The notes under the pieces were generated by a model, which was not told the origin of the DNA, ran no database searches, and worked only from the letters and a program-made list of their open reading frames with translations. A DNA stretch of 64,000 bases from assembly GCA_031082125.1 (NCBI GenBank), contig JAVHLM010000022.1, positions 1 to 64,000 on the forward strand, in the 5' to 3' direction. This DNA is from Candidatus Eremiobacterota bacterium (GTDB lineage Bacteria > Vulcanimicrobiota > CADAWZ01 > Ess09-12). A program made the position numbers and the translations under genes. Shown here piece after piece: positions 25,138 to 34,057 of this stretch; position 1 is the first letter of the stretch, and every line of letters begins with the position of its first letter.

Positions 25138-26004
25138 TCAGTTTTCTCCCATCATTTCCCGCGCGCTCTCCCAGATTCCCCCGATAGCTCCTGAAGTGCC
25201 GCCATCACAGTATTCAATAAGAGTCTTCCTGTTGACCAGGGCCTCCGTGAAAGAATGGTCAAAAGGGATCTCGCCAAGGCACGGGACACTGCTCACACTG
25301 CACAGGAACCTTATCTCCCTGGACATTGCGGCGTTCAGGTCGCACTTGTTTATCACCACCGCCGCCGGCACATTGAAATGCCGCAGAAGCCCGAGCACCC
25401 TCGAGGTGTCATGAAGCCCTGAAACCGTGGGCTCGCTCACTATAAGGGCCAGCCTGGCTCCCGTTATAGAAGCGATGACAGGGCACCCTATACCGGGGCT
25501 CCCGTCGGCGATAATCAGGGATGCCCCTTCAGCCTCGGCGTGCTCCCTGGCGAGCTTTCTCACGCGTGTCACAAGACGGCCCGTGTTCTCCTCGGCTATT
25601 CCAAGGCGGGCATGAACCATTGTCCCGAAGCGGGTTTTCGAGACAAAGACTTCACCGCACTCATTTTCTTCCATTCGAATGGCTCCCGCGGGGCAGTGGT
25701 CGGCGCATACGCCGCACCCCTCGCAGTCAAAATGGTCAATCTGGAAGCGTTCGTCTATCGCATCAAAACGGCAGAGCTCCCTGCACCTGCCGCATTCTGT
25801 GCAGAGATCGCTCTCTATGACAGGCTTGAAGCCGCTTCTGAAGACCTCGCGCTCCCTTATCTCGGGAGCGAGCAGAAGATGGAGGTCAGCGGCATCAACA
25901 TCGCAATCGGCAAAAACACTGCCACGGGAGAGGGCCGCAAAAGAGGCGGTAATGCTTGTCTTCCCTGTGCCGCCCTTGCCGCTGATCACCACAAGCTCTC
26001 TCAT
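25138..26004 (-). CDS. MinD-superfamily ATPase with inserted ferredoxin domain, subtype A (first pair)
   Basis: A 288-residue deviant-Walker ATPase: VISGKGGTGKTSITASFAAL, then the inserted clusters CTECGRCRELC and CEGCGVCADHC. The subtype-A segment FGTMVHARLGIAEENTGRLVT follows, then PGIGCPVIASITGA and EPTVSGLHDTSRVLGLL. It overlaps the partner gene at 26001 by four bases, which supports a one-to-one complex. The MrpORP gene follows 11 bases later. Its partner arrangement is repeated at 20548/21919. Confidence 0.89.
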   Translation of the reverse strand: MRELVVISGKGGTGKTSITASFAALSRGSVFADCDVDAADLHLLLAPEIREREVFRSGFKPVIESDLCTECGRCRELCRFDAIDERFQIDHFDCEGCGVCADHCPAGAIRMEENECGEVFVSKTRFGTMVHARLGIAEENTGRLVTRVRKLAREHAEAEGASLIIADGSPGIGCPVIASITGARLALIVSEPTVSGLHDTSRVLGLLRHFNVPAAVVINKCDLNAAMSREIRFLCSVSSVPCLGEIPFDHSFTEALVNRKTLIEYCDGGTSGAIGGIWESAREMMGEN

Positions 26005-26873
26005 CTCTCACCCCGCATCTGCCCTTGAAGGGCCGCCTTCCCGCAACGCTCTGCGACTTTCCTGAGAAGGCCGCTGAAACAGGCCTTTAACTCGGGATGA
26101 GCCTTTGCGAGCACTGCTCCGGTGGAATAGGACTCTGCGTATTTCCTTTCAAAGGGTATTTCACAGAGTACTTCGATATGCTCTTTGTCAAGATACTCAT
26201 TGAGCTCACGGTACGGCCGGCCGGCCCTGTTGATCACGACTCCTGCAGGGACCGCGATCTTTCTCACTGTCTCGAGAGCTATGGAAAGATCATGGAGCCC
26301 GAAAGGCGTAGGCTCAGTGACAAGGATACAGAAATCAGTGCCTTTCACTGTGGCCACCATGGGGCACGATGTGCCGGGAGGAGCGTCGAATATGACGATA
26401 GCATCCTGGAGGGCTTCTCTTTTCACAGCCTTCACGAGAGGAGGCGAGAGGGCCACGCCTACTTCGAGCCTGCCGTGAACGAAGTGTATATGCCCCGCCA
26501 TGCCCTTCTCCACCATGCCGATAGCACGTTTTCTCAATGTTATTGCCGATTCCGGGCAGGCGAGAAGACAGCCGCCGCATCCATGGCAGAGCTCCGGGAA
26601 GACCATGGCATTTTTAAGAAGCACCGCGATTGCATTAAACCGGCACACCTTTGCACACCTGCCGCAATAGGTGCATTTTTCCAGGGCGATCTCCGGCACC
26701 TCAAGGGTGACCGGCACCCTTTCCTTTATCGAAGGTGCGAGAAAAAGATGGCAGTTCGGCTCTTCCACATCGCAGTCAAGAAGCTGCACCTTTTCTTCTG
26801 CGCAGTAAGCCAGGTTGACCGCCACAGTGGTCTTGCCCGTGCCTCCCTTGCCGCTTGCAACGGAAATCTTCAC
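26001..26873 (-). CDS. MinD-superfamily ATPase with inserted ferredoxin domain, subtype B (first pair)
   Basis: The GTG start at 26873 is chosen because AAGGAG lies nine bases upstream and it puts KISVASGKGGTGKTTVAVNLAY at the N-terminus as in its relatives. The inserted ferredoxin has CTYCGRCAKVC and CHGCGGCLLAC. The B-subtype segment IGMVEKGMAGHIHFVHGRLEVG matches that at 21919. It is about 290 residues. As the first ATPase of the operon it follows the DUF5320 gene and overlaps its A-type partner. Confidence 0.88.
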   Translation of the reverse strand: MKISVASGKGGTGKTTVAVNLAYCAEEKVQLLDCDVEEPNCHLFLAPSIKERVPVTLEVPEIALEKCTYCGRCAKVCRFNAIAVLLKNAMVFPELCHGCGGCLLACPESAITLRKRAIGMVEKGMAGHIHFVHGRLEVGVALSPPLVKAVKREALQDAIVIFDAPPGTSCPMVATVKGTDFCILVTEPTPFGLHDLSIALETVRKIAVPAGVVINRAGRPYRELNEYLDKEHIEVLCEIPFERKYAESYSTGAVLAKAHPELKACFSGLLRKVAERCGKAALQGQMRGER

Positions 26874-26923
26874 TTTCAATGCTCCTTTAAGAGGGGGGAA
26901 GCCTGGATGCCTCCCCCGGTCAC

Positions 26924-27172
26924 TCACTGATTGACGTTTTTCAGCTCCCCGAGCCTTGCCTGTATCGCTTCCATCTCGGTCTTCAAAAAGGCGAGCTCAT
27001 TCTCAAGAAGGGTGGGGTCGCCGTACTGCATCCTCCAGCGCCCGCAGTGCATCCCCCCTCTCCTGCCATAGCCCCGGCCCCGCCCAAAGCCCGCGCCGGG
27101 ATAGCAGAAGCCAAAGCCGCCCCCGCTGCGGGGGCCCTGCCCGAGAGGCCCTGTTCCATCGCCACCTGGCAT
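26924..27172 (-). CDS. DUF5320-like Gly/Arg-rich small protein
   Basis: Starting at MPGGDGTGPLGQGP (27172), with AAGGAGGT upstream, gives 82 residues. A Gly/Arg-rich half holds FCYPGAGFGRGRGYGRRGGMHCG. A predicted coiled coil (LENELAFLKTEMEAIQARLGELKNVNQ region) closes the protein. This MPGGDGTGP start plus coiled coil is the DUF5320 pattern, common beside NifX/MinD genes in anaerobes. Function unknown; the coiled coil may mediate oligomerisation. It lies between padR and the first ATPase gene. Confidence 0.75.
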   Translation of the reverse strand: MPGGDGTGPLGQGPRSGGGFGFCYPGAGFGRGRGYGRRGGMHCGRWRMQYGDPTLLENELAFLKTEMEAIQARLGELKNVNQ

Positions 27173-27264
27173 AGATTTCACCTCCTTTCCTTGCTTATCC
27201 TGAGCATCTGCACTCTCATTGCGGGAATTTCTGTTTCCCTCCACGCTGAAAAAAATGGTGTTGC

Positions 27265-27675
27265 TTAATGGCGTTTTCCTTCTTCTGTAACAATGACCTG
27301 GCGGCAGGCGGCGCTCACCGCTGAGAGAGCTCCAATCGTGCGGTCTATCACCTCGGCCCACTCAATTATATGACGCTCTCCCCGGGGGGTAAGCCTGTAT
27401 ATCCTCCGCGCCGCTCCTCCTCCTGCGGTGCTCCATGCAGAAACGACCATGGAAGACAGCTCAAGGCGGTGCAGCGTCCTGTAAACCGCGCCCATATCGA
27501 GCCCGGCATGGGTCACCGCGAGCTCATTCGCCTTCTGCGCTATGGAATAGCCATGAGCCTCGCCGCACCTGGCAATCGATGTGAGCACGATTGGCTCCAC
27601 AAAGCGGTAGAGATTGCCCATCTCGCAGGAGCATACACCTGTACCCTCTCTTCTGCAGCGTCGGCTACCTTTCAT
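27265..27675 (-). CDS. PadR-family transcriptional regulator with N-terminal cysteines
   Basis: The ATG at 27675 has GGAGG five bases upstream. Of 136 residues, the winged-helix core reads AHGYSIAQKANELAV, GAVYRTLHRLELSSMVVS, then RRIYRLTPRGERHIIEW, the PadR signature. Before it, CRREGTGVCSC places three or four cysteines near the N-terminus, which could sense metal or redox state. It heads the ORP-type cluster and is divergent from the RND efflux operon, a classic PadR target. Its own promoter carries a tandem 15-base repeat containing ATATG; related sites occur at three other promoters. Confidence 0.85.
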   Translation of the reverse strand: MKGSRRCRREGTGVCSCEMGNLYRFVEPIVLTSIARCGEAHGYSIAQKANELAVTHAGLDMGAVYRTLHRLELSSMVVSAWSTAGGGAARRIYRLTPRGERHIIEWAEVIDRTIGALSAVSAACRQVIVTEEGKRH

Positions 27676-27689
27676 GGGTCCTCCAGTAT

Positions 27690-27719
27690 TAGCAACTTGC
27701 ATATAAGCAACCTACATAT
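27690..27719 (-). promoter_or_regulatory. tandem 15-bp direct repeat in the padR leader
   Basis: Read on the minus strand, ATATGTAGGTTGCTT is followed immediately by ATATGCAAGTTGCTA; 12 of 15 positions agree. The first copy abuts the -10 box. The ATATGTA half also forms the arms of the palindromes at 7750 and 12633. This is a good candidate autoregulatory operator. Confidence 0.6.
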
Positions 27720-27748
27720 ATAATATATGGTCACGATGCATTTGTCAA
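27720..27748 (-). promoter_or_regulatory. promoter of padR and probably of the ORP-type cluster
   Basis: On the minus strand TTGACA (27748-27743) and TATTAT (27725-27720) are separated by exactly 17 bases. No equally good promoter was seen before the DUF5320 gene, so the ATPase genes may be read from here. Confidence 0.7.
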
Positions 27749-27889
27749 GGCAGGTGCTTCAGGGGAGATTTCTTTCCGCCGTAACCTTCAGGCCGCTTTG
27801 GAGGTGAAAATGCTCGAGGCCCCGGGCCTCCTTGGTTTCTTTAGCGACGCGCGCCTGACAACATTTTTCTTAATCAGCCGCCACCCCTC

Positions 27890-27918
27890 TTGACATATTT
27901 ATCGTAATATTGTAATAT
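27890..27918 (+). promoter_or_regulatory. promoter of the tolC-adaptor-RND operon
   Basis: TTGACA (27890-27895) and TAATAT (27913-27918) are 17 bases apart. AATATAT (27914-27920) and ATATATT (27929-27935) form a seven-base inverted repeat over the -10 and start region. It is similar in placement to the other ATATGTA-type operators but lacks the GTA/TAC core, so it is only a weak match. Confidence 0.6.
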
Positions 27919-28005
27919 ATGAATTATGATATATTTTGATGCCGCTCCAATATTCCGTCTCATGGGACTGCTGCACATATCAGATTGGAGGCGCAGGTGC
28001 ACCTT

Positions 28006-29436
28006 ATGAGGAAAACACTCAACGCAGCCCTTCTCGTTCTCTTCGTGGCACTGCTTACCACACTTTCCCACGGCCAGTCCGTTGAGGAAAGGGCAGGCGG
28101 AGAATTGAGCCTGGCACCCCGGCATTTTGAGGAATACCTGAAAAGCTCATTACCGCTTCCGCTCACCGATGCCCTGAAGAAGGTAATTGAAGGCAACTAT
28201 GCAATCAAGGCGCAGCAGGAAGAGGAAGGCGCGGCGCGGGCGGGCTTTGATTACGCAAAGAGCTTCGGCCTTCCCCGTGTTGACCTGCAGCTTGGCTATA
28301 CCGTCTCCGACAACCCCGTGAACGTATTCGCCTTCAAGCTCAACCAGGCGCGCTTCACCATGCAGGATTTCGATATCCAGTCCCTCAACGACCCCGCCTC
28401 GACGACAAACTTCAACGCAGGCCTCCAGGTGAAATATCCTCTCTATACGGGAGGCAGAGTGGAGCTTGCCATGGACGCGGCGAAAGAGAACATCAAGGCG
28501 AGCAGGCAGGCGACAAGCGAGACCTCGAGAGGCATGCTTTCAAATATGCTCCAGTCATATCTCGCAGGCGCCCTTCTCATTGAAACCATCAAGGTGCTTG
28601 ATGAAAGCCTCCAGGTGGCGGAAAAGCAGGTAAAGCTCGCCAGGAGCTTTTATGATCACGGGCTCGTGGTGAAAAGCGACGTGCTGGGCGCTGAAGTGTA
28701 TTTTGCCATGACGCTCCAGGAGAGAAACCGTGTCTTCGGGAAACTGCAAAACCTCAACGAAGTGCTCAACAGGCTCATGGGGATAGAGGAGAAGCGCTCC
28801 TACTCCCTGGACTACGATTTCGGCATGCTCCCCGAGGTGAGAGAAGATTACGCCGCCCTGGAAAAAATGGCCCTGGAAAAGCGCCCCGACTATATCCAGG
28901 TCCTCCACCAGAGGACAGCTTTTGCAAAAATGAAGTCCGCCGAGGAGCGCTCATCGCAGCCCGAGGTAGGCTTTTACGGCCTTGCGCAGCACAATGACAG
29001 GGGCTTCTTCGTGCAGGGCTCCGGCGACATGACGGCAGGGATCTACGCCTCAATGCCGCTCTTTGACGGCGGCCAGAGAAAGGCCAGGGTGGACGAATAC
29101 CGGGCGAAGCTCAAGGCCCTGGACCACAGGATTGAAATGCTCCGGCTCACCATAAGGGGGGAAGTGAGGGAAAGCCTCACCGACTACAATACCGCCCTTG
29201 CCAATATCAGGGCCTCGGAGCAGCAGGTCAGCCAGGCGAAGGAAAACTTCAGGATTGTCAGCAACCGTTACAGGGCAGGGCTTTCCACCTCCCTGGACGT
29301 GCAGCAGTCAGAGACTGTTGAAAGGCAGGCAAAGCTCTCCCGTCTTTCAGCTTCCCACGACATCCAGGCTGCTTTTTACCGAATACAGGTGGCCACGGGC
29401 GCAATAATCGACGGGATGGGCCTCAGTGCAAAATAA
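28006..29436 (+). CDS. TolC-family outer-membrane efflux channel
   Basis: ATG 28006 gives a signal peptide (MRKTLNAALLVLFVALLTTLSHG) and a mature protein of about 450 residues with long heptad-rich helices in two repeats. The second contains DYNTALANIRASEQQVSQAKENFRIVSNRYRAGLSTSLDVQQ, the conserved TolC-family turn. LGYTVSDNPVNVFAFKLNQARF resembles the region after the first helix in OEP proteins. It forms the trimeric exit duct for the RND pump encoded next, 24 bases from the adaptor gene. Expression starts at the 27890 promoter, divergent from padR. Confidence 0.9.
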   Translation: MRKTLNAALLVLFVALLTTLSHGQSVEERAGGELSLAPRHFEEYLKSSLPLPLTDALKKVIEGNYAIKAQQEEEGAARAGFDYAKSFGLPRVDLQLGYTVSDNPVNVFAFKLNQARFTMQDFDIQSLNDPASTTNFNAGLQVKYPLYTGGRVELAMDAAKENIKASRQATSETSRGMLSNMLQSYLAGALLIETIKVLDESLQVAEKQVKLARSFYDHGLVVKSDVLGAEVYFAMTLQERNRVFGKLQNLNEVLNRLMGIEEKRSYSLDYDFGMLPEVREDYAALEKMALEKRPDYIQVLHQRTAFAKMKSAEERSSQPEVGFYGLAQHNDRGFFVQGSGDMTAGIYASMPLFDGGQRKARVDEYRAKLKALDHRIEMLRLTIRGEVRESLTDYNTALANIRASEQQVSQAKENFRIVSNRYRAGLSTSLDVQQSETVERQAKLSRLSASHDIQAAFYRIQVATGAIIDGMGLSAK

Positions 29437-29460
29437 CGAGACCGCGCAGAGGAGGATACC

Positions 29461-30783
29461 ATGATAAAGAGAGCCTTGCTGAATAAGGGACTGAAGCTCA
29501 TTGCAGTGATGCTCATGGTCATCCCTTTCACTGCCTCCTGCGGCCACAGGGAAAAAGCCGTGGAGGAAAAATCGGCGAGGGCTGAAATCACCGTTGACAC
29601 GGCCACGGTAACAGAGAAAAAAGTGCCCCGGGGCGCGGAATTTCCGGGAACCGTCACGTCTGAGAAAACTGCTCTCATCGCCCCCAAGGTGATGGCCCTG
29701 ATAGAAGAGCTCACCGTCAATGAAGGCGACCTCGTGGAAGGGGGGCAGCTGCTGGTGAAGCTTGACGGGCGGGACATCGAGGCGAAAGTCATGCAGGCGG
29801 AAGCGGCAGTGAGCCAGGCTGAGGCTTCAAGCAGGCGGGCAGATGCGGCAGTGAGCCAGGCGGATGCCTCTATGAACAGGGCCCAGGCGGGCATTGATGA
29901 GGGCAATGCGGCAATGATCCAGGCAAAAGCAAACCTGGAGCTTGCCTCAAAGAACCTCACGCGCTTCAAGGATCTCTACCGCGAGGAATCAATTCCCTTA
30001 GCCCGGCTTGAAGAGGTACAGGCGCAATACTCTTTTGCCCAGAGCTCCCTTGAGCAGGTGAAAGGCAAGATCGCCCAGGCAAAGGCGGGAAAGAAAGAGG
30101 CCATGGCAGGAAAAGCCCAGGCCATTGCCGCTTCCGGCGAGGCTCAGGCAGGGAAACGGCAGGCTCTCACCGGCGTCGAATCGGCACAGATCATGCTCTC
30201 TTACACGTCCCTCAGCGCGCCCTTCAGCGGGGTGGTCACAAAGAAATTCAGCGAAGCCGGCACCATGGCCTCGCCGGGCCAGCCTCTGCTGAGAATTGAA
30301 TCGCTCTCGTATCTGGAGCTCGATGTGCCGGTCCCCGAGGGCAGGATCAAGGATATCCCCCTTCACAGGCCAATCAATGTATTCATCGATGCCCTGAACA
30401 AGAAAGTGCCGGGCGTGGTGAAAACCTATATTCCCTCCGGCGACGCGGCAACCCATACCTTCAAGGTGAAAATCGGCCTGCCCGGGGATAAGGGAATTCT
30501 TCCCGGCATGTACGGCCGTATCATGCTCGCAGACAGGAACAGAGCGGCTCTCCTTATCCCGCGGAGCGCCCTTGTTGAAAAAGGAAAGACAACAGGTGTC
30601 TTCAAAGTGGCCGTTGACCAGAGCGGCGAGAAGGCCTTTTTTGTGCCTGTTGAGGCCGGGAAGACTGTCCAGGGTGAGGTGGAAGTGCTCCGCGGCCTCG
30701 CCCAGGGGGACCCGGTAGTGGTGAATCCGCCGGAGGACCTGAAAGATGGGCAGGCTCTGAAAACAAGGAAAAGAGGGAGCTGA
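29461..30783 (+). CDS. RND periplasmic adaptor (membrane-fusion) lipoprotein
   Basis: A lipoprotein signal with lipid Cys27 (VIPFTASC) is followed by a beta-barrel/lipoyl half (GTVTSEKTALIAPKVMALIEELTVNEGDLVEGGQLLVKLDGRD). A very long Ala/Gln-rich coiled-coil hairpin (about residues 105-235) has repeated AVSQAEAS-type units. Then come the second lipoyl half (SYTSLSAPFSGVVTKKFSEAGTMASPGQPLLRI) and a C-terminal barrel. It links the inner-membrane pump to TolC. The hairpin is longer and more repetitive than in typical AcrA proteins. The next gene starts 4 bases later. Confidence 0.92.
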   Translation: MIKRALLNKGLKLIAVMLMVIPFTASCGHREKAVEEKSARAEITVDTATVTEKKVPRGAEFPGTVTSEKTALIAPKVMALIEELTVNEGDLVEGGQLLVKLDGRDIEAKVMQAEAAVSQAEASSRRADAAVSQADASMNRAQAGIDEGNAAMIQAKANLELASKNLTRFKDLYREESIPLARLEEVQAQYSFAQSSLEQVKGKIAQAKAGKKEAMAGKAQAIAASGEAQAGKRQALTGVESAQIMLSYTSLSAPFSGVVTKKFSEAGTMASPGQPLLRIESLSYLELDVPVPEGRIKDIPLHRPINVFIDALNKKVPGVVKTYIPSGDAATHTFKVKIGLPGDKGILPGMYGRIMLADRNRAALLIPRSALVEKGKTTGVFKVAVDQSGEKAFFVPVEAGKTVQGEVEVLRGLAQGDPVVVNPPEDLKDGQALKTRKRGS

Positions 30784-30787
30784 TCCG

Positions 30788-33700
30788 ATGGCTGAACATG
30801 ATGATTCATCTTCCCCGCAGCCCGAAGCAGAGCCAAAAGCTGAAGCAGAGCCGCAGCCCCAGGGGCAGCGCTCCTCCACCTATGATATGAAGAACCTGAA
30901 TATCGGAGGCAGGCTCACTGAGTTCTTCATCGACTCCAAGCTTACCATTCTTCTCATCATGGTCACCATGGTCTTCGGGATACTTGCTCTCTTTATCACG
31001 CCCCGCGAGGAAAATCCACAGATCAGCGTCCCCTCCGCCAACGTCATCATCATATACCCCGGCGCCTCAGCAGGCGAGGTGGAAAAGGTTGTCTCCGATC
31101 CTCTCGAGAGGCTTCTCTGGAAAATCAACGGCGTGGAGCATGTGTATTCTGCCTCCATGCCCGGAATGGCTGTAGTGACCGTGCGCTTTCACGTGGGCCA
31201 GCCCCTTGAAGACAGCATGTTCAAGGTTTACAACCAGGTTTACAGCAACCTGGAGCAGAGCCCCAAGGGGGTCCTTCACCCCCTTATCAAGCCTGTGGAC
31301 ATCGACGAGGTGCCCATCGTTGCCTTCACTCTCTATTCTCAAAGCCTCTCGGACTATGAGCTTCGCCAGGAAGCCCAGAGAATCATAGGAAAGCTCCGCG
31401 AGGTCCGGGGAAGCAGCGACGCCGTCATCGTGGGAGGGCAGAAGCGGCAGATTACTGTCGAAATTGATCCCGTGAGAATTGCCGCCTCGGGCATAGATCT
31501 CCCCCAGGTGGTGCAGGCCCTCCAGGTGGCTAACCAGGAGCTTCCCGCAGGGGACGTGGAGAGAGAGGGGAGAAAGTATTTTGTCCAGGCAGGGCAGTTC
31601 TTTCAGGACGCGAAGGAGCTGGAAACCCTTATTGTGGGGGTAAACCAGGAGAGCCCCGTATATCTTCGTGACGTGGCGCAGGTCACTGACGGGCCGGGAG
31701 AGCGCACCACTCTCACCCGCATCTCCTTCGGCCCGGCCGCGGAGAGCCATGAGGCTCACTTCATGGGGGAAGGGCAGCAGCCCGGTACCTCCTTCCAGAT
31801 GGTGACCATCGCGCTGGCAAAGAAGAAAGGCCAGAATGCCGTCATTATTGCCAATGACCTCGTGAAGAAGATGCAAAGCATCGCCTCCACGGCCCTTTCT
31901 CCCGGGGTAAAATGGGTTGTCACGAGAAATGACGGGGAACGGGCCAATGATGCCGTAAACGAGCTTGTGCACCACCTCATGTGGGCCATTGTGATAATCA
32001 TCATTCTTTCGGTAGTGAGCCTGGGGCTGCGTGATGCCGCTGTCATCGCCGTGGCGCTGATCCTCACGCTTCTCGCCACGCTGGGAATAGGCCTCCTCTT
32101 CGGGCAGACCATCAACAGGATAACCCTCTTCGCCCTTATCCTGGCCCTGGGGCTCCTTGTGGACGACTCAATCGTGGTGGTGGAGAACATTCACCGCCAC
32201 CTCTCGATGACCTCCTGCCCGAGGAAAAATGCATGCGTAGGCGCGGTGAATGAGATCAGCGCGCCCACCATCTATGCCACCCTTGCCGTCATGGTCTCCA
32301 TGATCCCGATGGCCTTCGTGACAGGAATGATGGGGCCCTATATGGCGCCGATTCCTTTTAATGTGCCCGTGTCCATGTTCATCTCGCTGCTGGTGGCCTT
32401 CAAGATCACGCCCTACCTCGGGTCGCGGTGGCTCAAGGTCCATCCCCATGCGAGCAGTGACGATCTGAAAAAGGGCTGGTTTTACAGAATTTACCAGAAG
32501 CTCATCACTCCCTTCCTCTCCTCCCCGGCGCTGCGGCGGCTGCTCTACCTGGCCCTGGCTATAATCCTGCTCATCATGCTCTCCTTCCCGCTGCTGCAGT
32601 GGGTGAAATTCAGGATGCTTCCCAAGGCCAATACCAACACTTTCCTGGTGACCATTGACATGCCCGAGGGAACGGTCCTGGGCAGAACCGATGAGCTGGC
32701 CCGCAAGGCCGCGGAGCTGATCCTGGCGCAGCCGGAAGTGAAGGATGTGGAAACCTTTGTGGGGACCGGCTCCATCGTGGACTTCAACGGCCTGCTCAGA
32801 GGAACAAGCTTCAGAAACGCCACCCACTTTGCCGACCTGCGTGTCAACCTGATTCACAAGCATTACCGGAAAGCCAGAAGCGAGGACGTGGTGGCCAGGC
32901 TCCGCCCCATGCTCCATAACCTCAGGTGCCAGATGGATGCCAATATAAAGCTCGTTGAGGATCCACCGGGCCCTCCGGTACGGTCAACTCTGGTGGCAGA
33001 GCTCTTCGGATCCTATGGGCCTGAGCAGAGGCGCCTCGCAGGGACCATCGAAGATGAGTTCAGAAAAGTGAAGGAAGTAGTCGATGTTGATTCAACGGTA
33101 AAAGTAACCCCGGGGAAATACGTGGTCAGGGCTGATAAGGTAAAAGCCCATCTCGCAGGCATCCCCTTCCAGCAGATCGTGCAGACCCTTTCAGGAATGA
33201 TGCAGGGATACCCCGTCACCACGCTCCATCTCTGCAACGAGGAGGAGCAGGTTCCCGTGGTGCTCCGCTATCCCCTCCAGGACCGCCTTGCCATAGATGA
33301 CCTTAAAAAAGTGACGCTCACTTCGATGAAGGGGGGGAAAGTGCCTCTCTCGGAGCTGATCACCATCAGCAGGGAAAAAGTAGACGCCACTATCTATCAC
33401 AAGAACCTGCGCCCCGTGACCTACGTGTTCGGGGAGATGGGAAAGCGCAGCAGCGTCTATGCCATGATCGATCTTCTCATGTGGCAGTCCCGGCAGAAGC
33501 TGCCGCGGGGCTATGACCTGGAATGGGAGGGAGAATGGGATCTGACCCTCAAGGTGTTCCGCGACCTTGGCATCGCCATGGGAATCGCGGTGCTCCTTAT
33601 CTATTTCATCATGGTAAGCCGCTTCAAAAGCTTCAAGGAGCCCCTCGTCATCATGGGAGCCGTGCCGCTCACCATGCTGGGCATCCTTCCGGGTTTTGCC

Positions 33701-34054
33701 ATTCTCGGCGCTTCCGGCATCTATTTTTCCGCCACGGGGATGATTGGCGTCATTGCCCTCTCAGGGATCGTGGTGCGGAACTCCATAATACTCATTGAGT
33801 TTATCGCCGATCAGAAGGAAGCGGGCCTTACCATGGAGGAGGCAATCGTGGAGGCAGGCTCAGTGAGGGCGCGGCCTATCGTGCTCACTGCCGCCGCGGC
33901 AATGAGCGGCATGTTTGTCATCGCTGCCGACCCGGTGTGGAGCGGCCTCGCGTGGGCAATCATCTTCGGCGTGGTGGCCAGCACGTCGCTCTCGCTGGGC
34001 GTCATTCCGCTTCTCTATTACTCAGTCAAGGCCGGCGACTGGAAAAAGGCTTAA
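30788..34054 (+). CDS. RND-family efflux permease
   Basis: The 1088-residue protein has the AcrB plan: one helix after a 35-residue Pro/Glu-rich cytoplasmic tail, a large periplasmic domain, helices 2-6, and the same again. The proton-relay Asp pair is in LGLLVDDSIVVVENIHRH, and the second half carries SGIVVRNSIILIEFIADQKE. Periplasmic porter motifs such as YPGASAGEVEKVVSDPLER are present. It exports hydrophobic or toxic compounds with the adaptor and TolC protein encoded just upstream. No deletion is evident. The substrate is unknown. Confidence 0.93.
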   Translation: MAEHDDSSSPQPEAEPKAEAEPQPQGQRSSTYDMKNLNIGGRLTEFFIDSKLTILLIMVTMVFGILALFITPREENPQISVPSANVIIIYPGASAGEVEKVVSDPLERLLWKINGVEHVYSASMPGMAVVTVRFHVGQPLEDSMFKVYNQVYSNLEQSPKGVLHPLIKPVDIDEVPIVAFTLYSQSLSDYELRQEAQRIIGKLREVRGSSDAVIVGGQKRQITVEIDPVRIAASGIDLPQVVQALQVANQELPAGDVEREGRKYFVQAGQFFQDAKELETLIVGVNQESPVYLRDVAQVTDGPGERTTLTRISFGPAAESHEAHFMGEGQQPGTSFQMVTIALAKKKGQNAVIIANDLVKKMQSIASTALSPGVKWVVTRNDGERANDAVNELVHHLMWAIVIIIILSVVSLGLRDAAVIAVALILTLLATLGIGLLFGQTINRITLFALILALGLLVDDSIVVVENIHRHLSMTSCPRKNACVGAVNEISAPTIYATLAVMVSMIPMAFVTGMMGPYMAPIPFNVPVSMFISLLVAFKITPYLGSRWLKVHPHASSDDLKKGWFYRIYQKLITPFLSSPALRRLLYLALAIILLIMLSFPLLQWVKFRMLPKANTNTFLVTIDMPEGTVLGRTDELARKAAELILAQPEVKDVETFVGTGSIVDFNGLLRGTSFRNATHFADLRVNLIHKHYRKARSEDVVARLRPMLHNLRCQMDANIKLVEDPPGPPVRSTLVAELFGSYGPEQRRLAGTIEDEFRKVKEVVDVDSTVKVTPGKYVVRADKVKAHLAGIPFQQIVQTLSGMMQGYPVTTLHLCNEEEQVPVVLRYPLQDRLAIDDLKKVTLTSMKGGKVPLSELITISREKVDATIYHKNLRPVTYVFGEMGKRSSVYAMIDLLMWQSRQKLPRGYDLEWEGEWDLTLKVFRDLGIAMGIAVLLIYFIMVSRFKSFKEPLVIMGAVPLTMLGILPGFAILGASGIYFSATGMIGVIALSGIVVRNSIILIEFIADQKEAGLTMEEAIVEAGSVRARPIVLTAAAAMSGMFVIAADPVWSGLAWAIIFGVVASTSLSLGVIPLLYYSVKAGDWKKA

Positions 34055-34057
34055 AAC

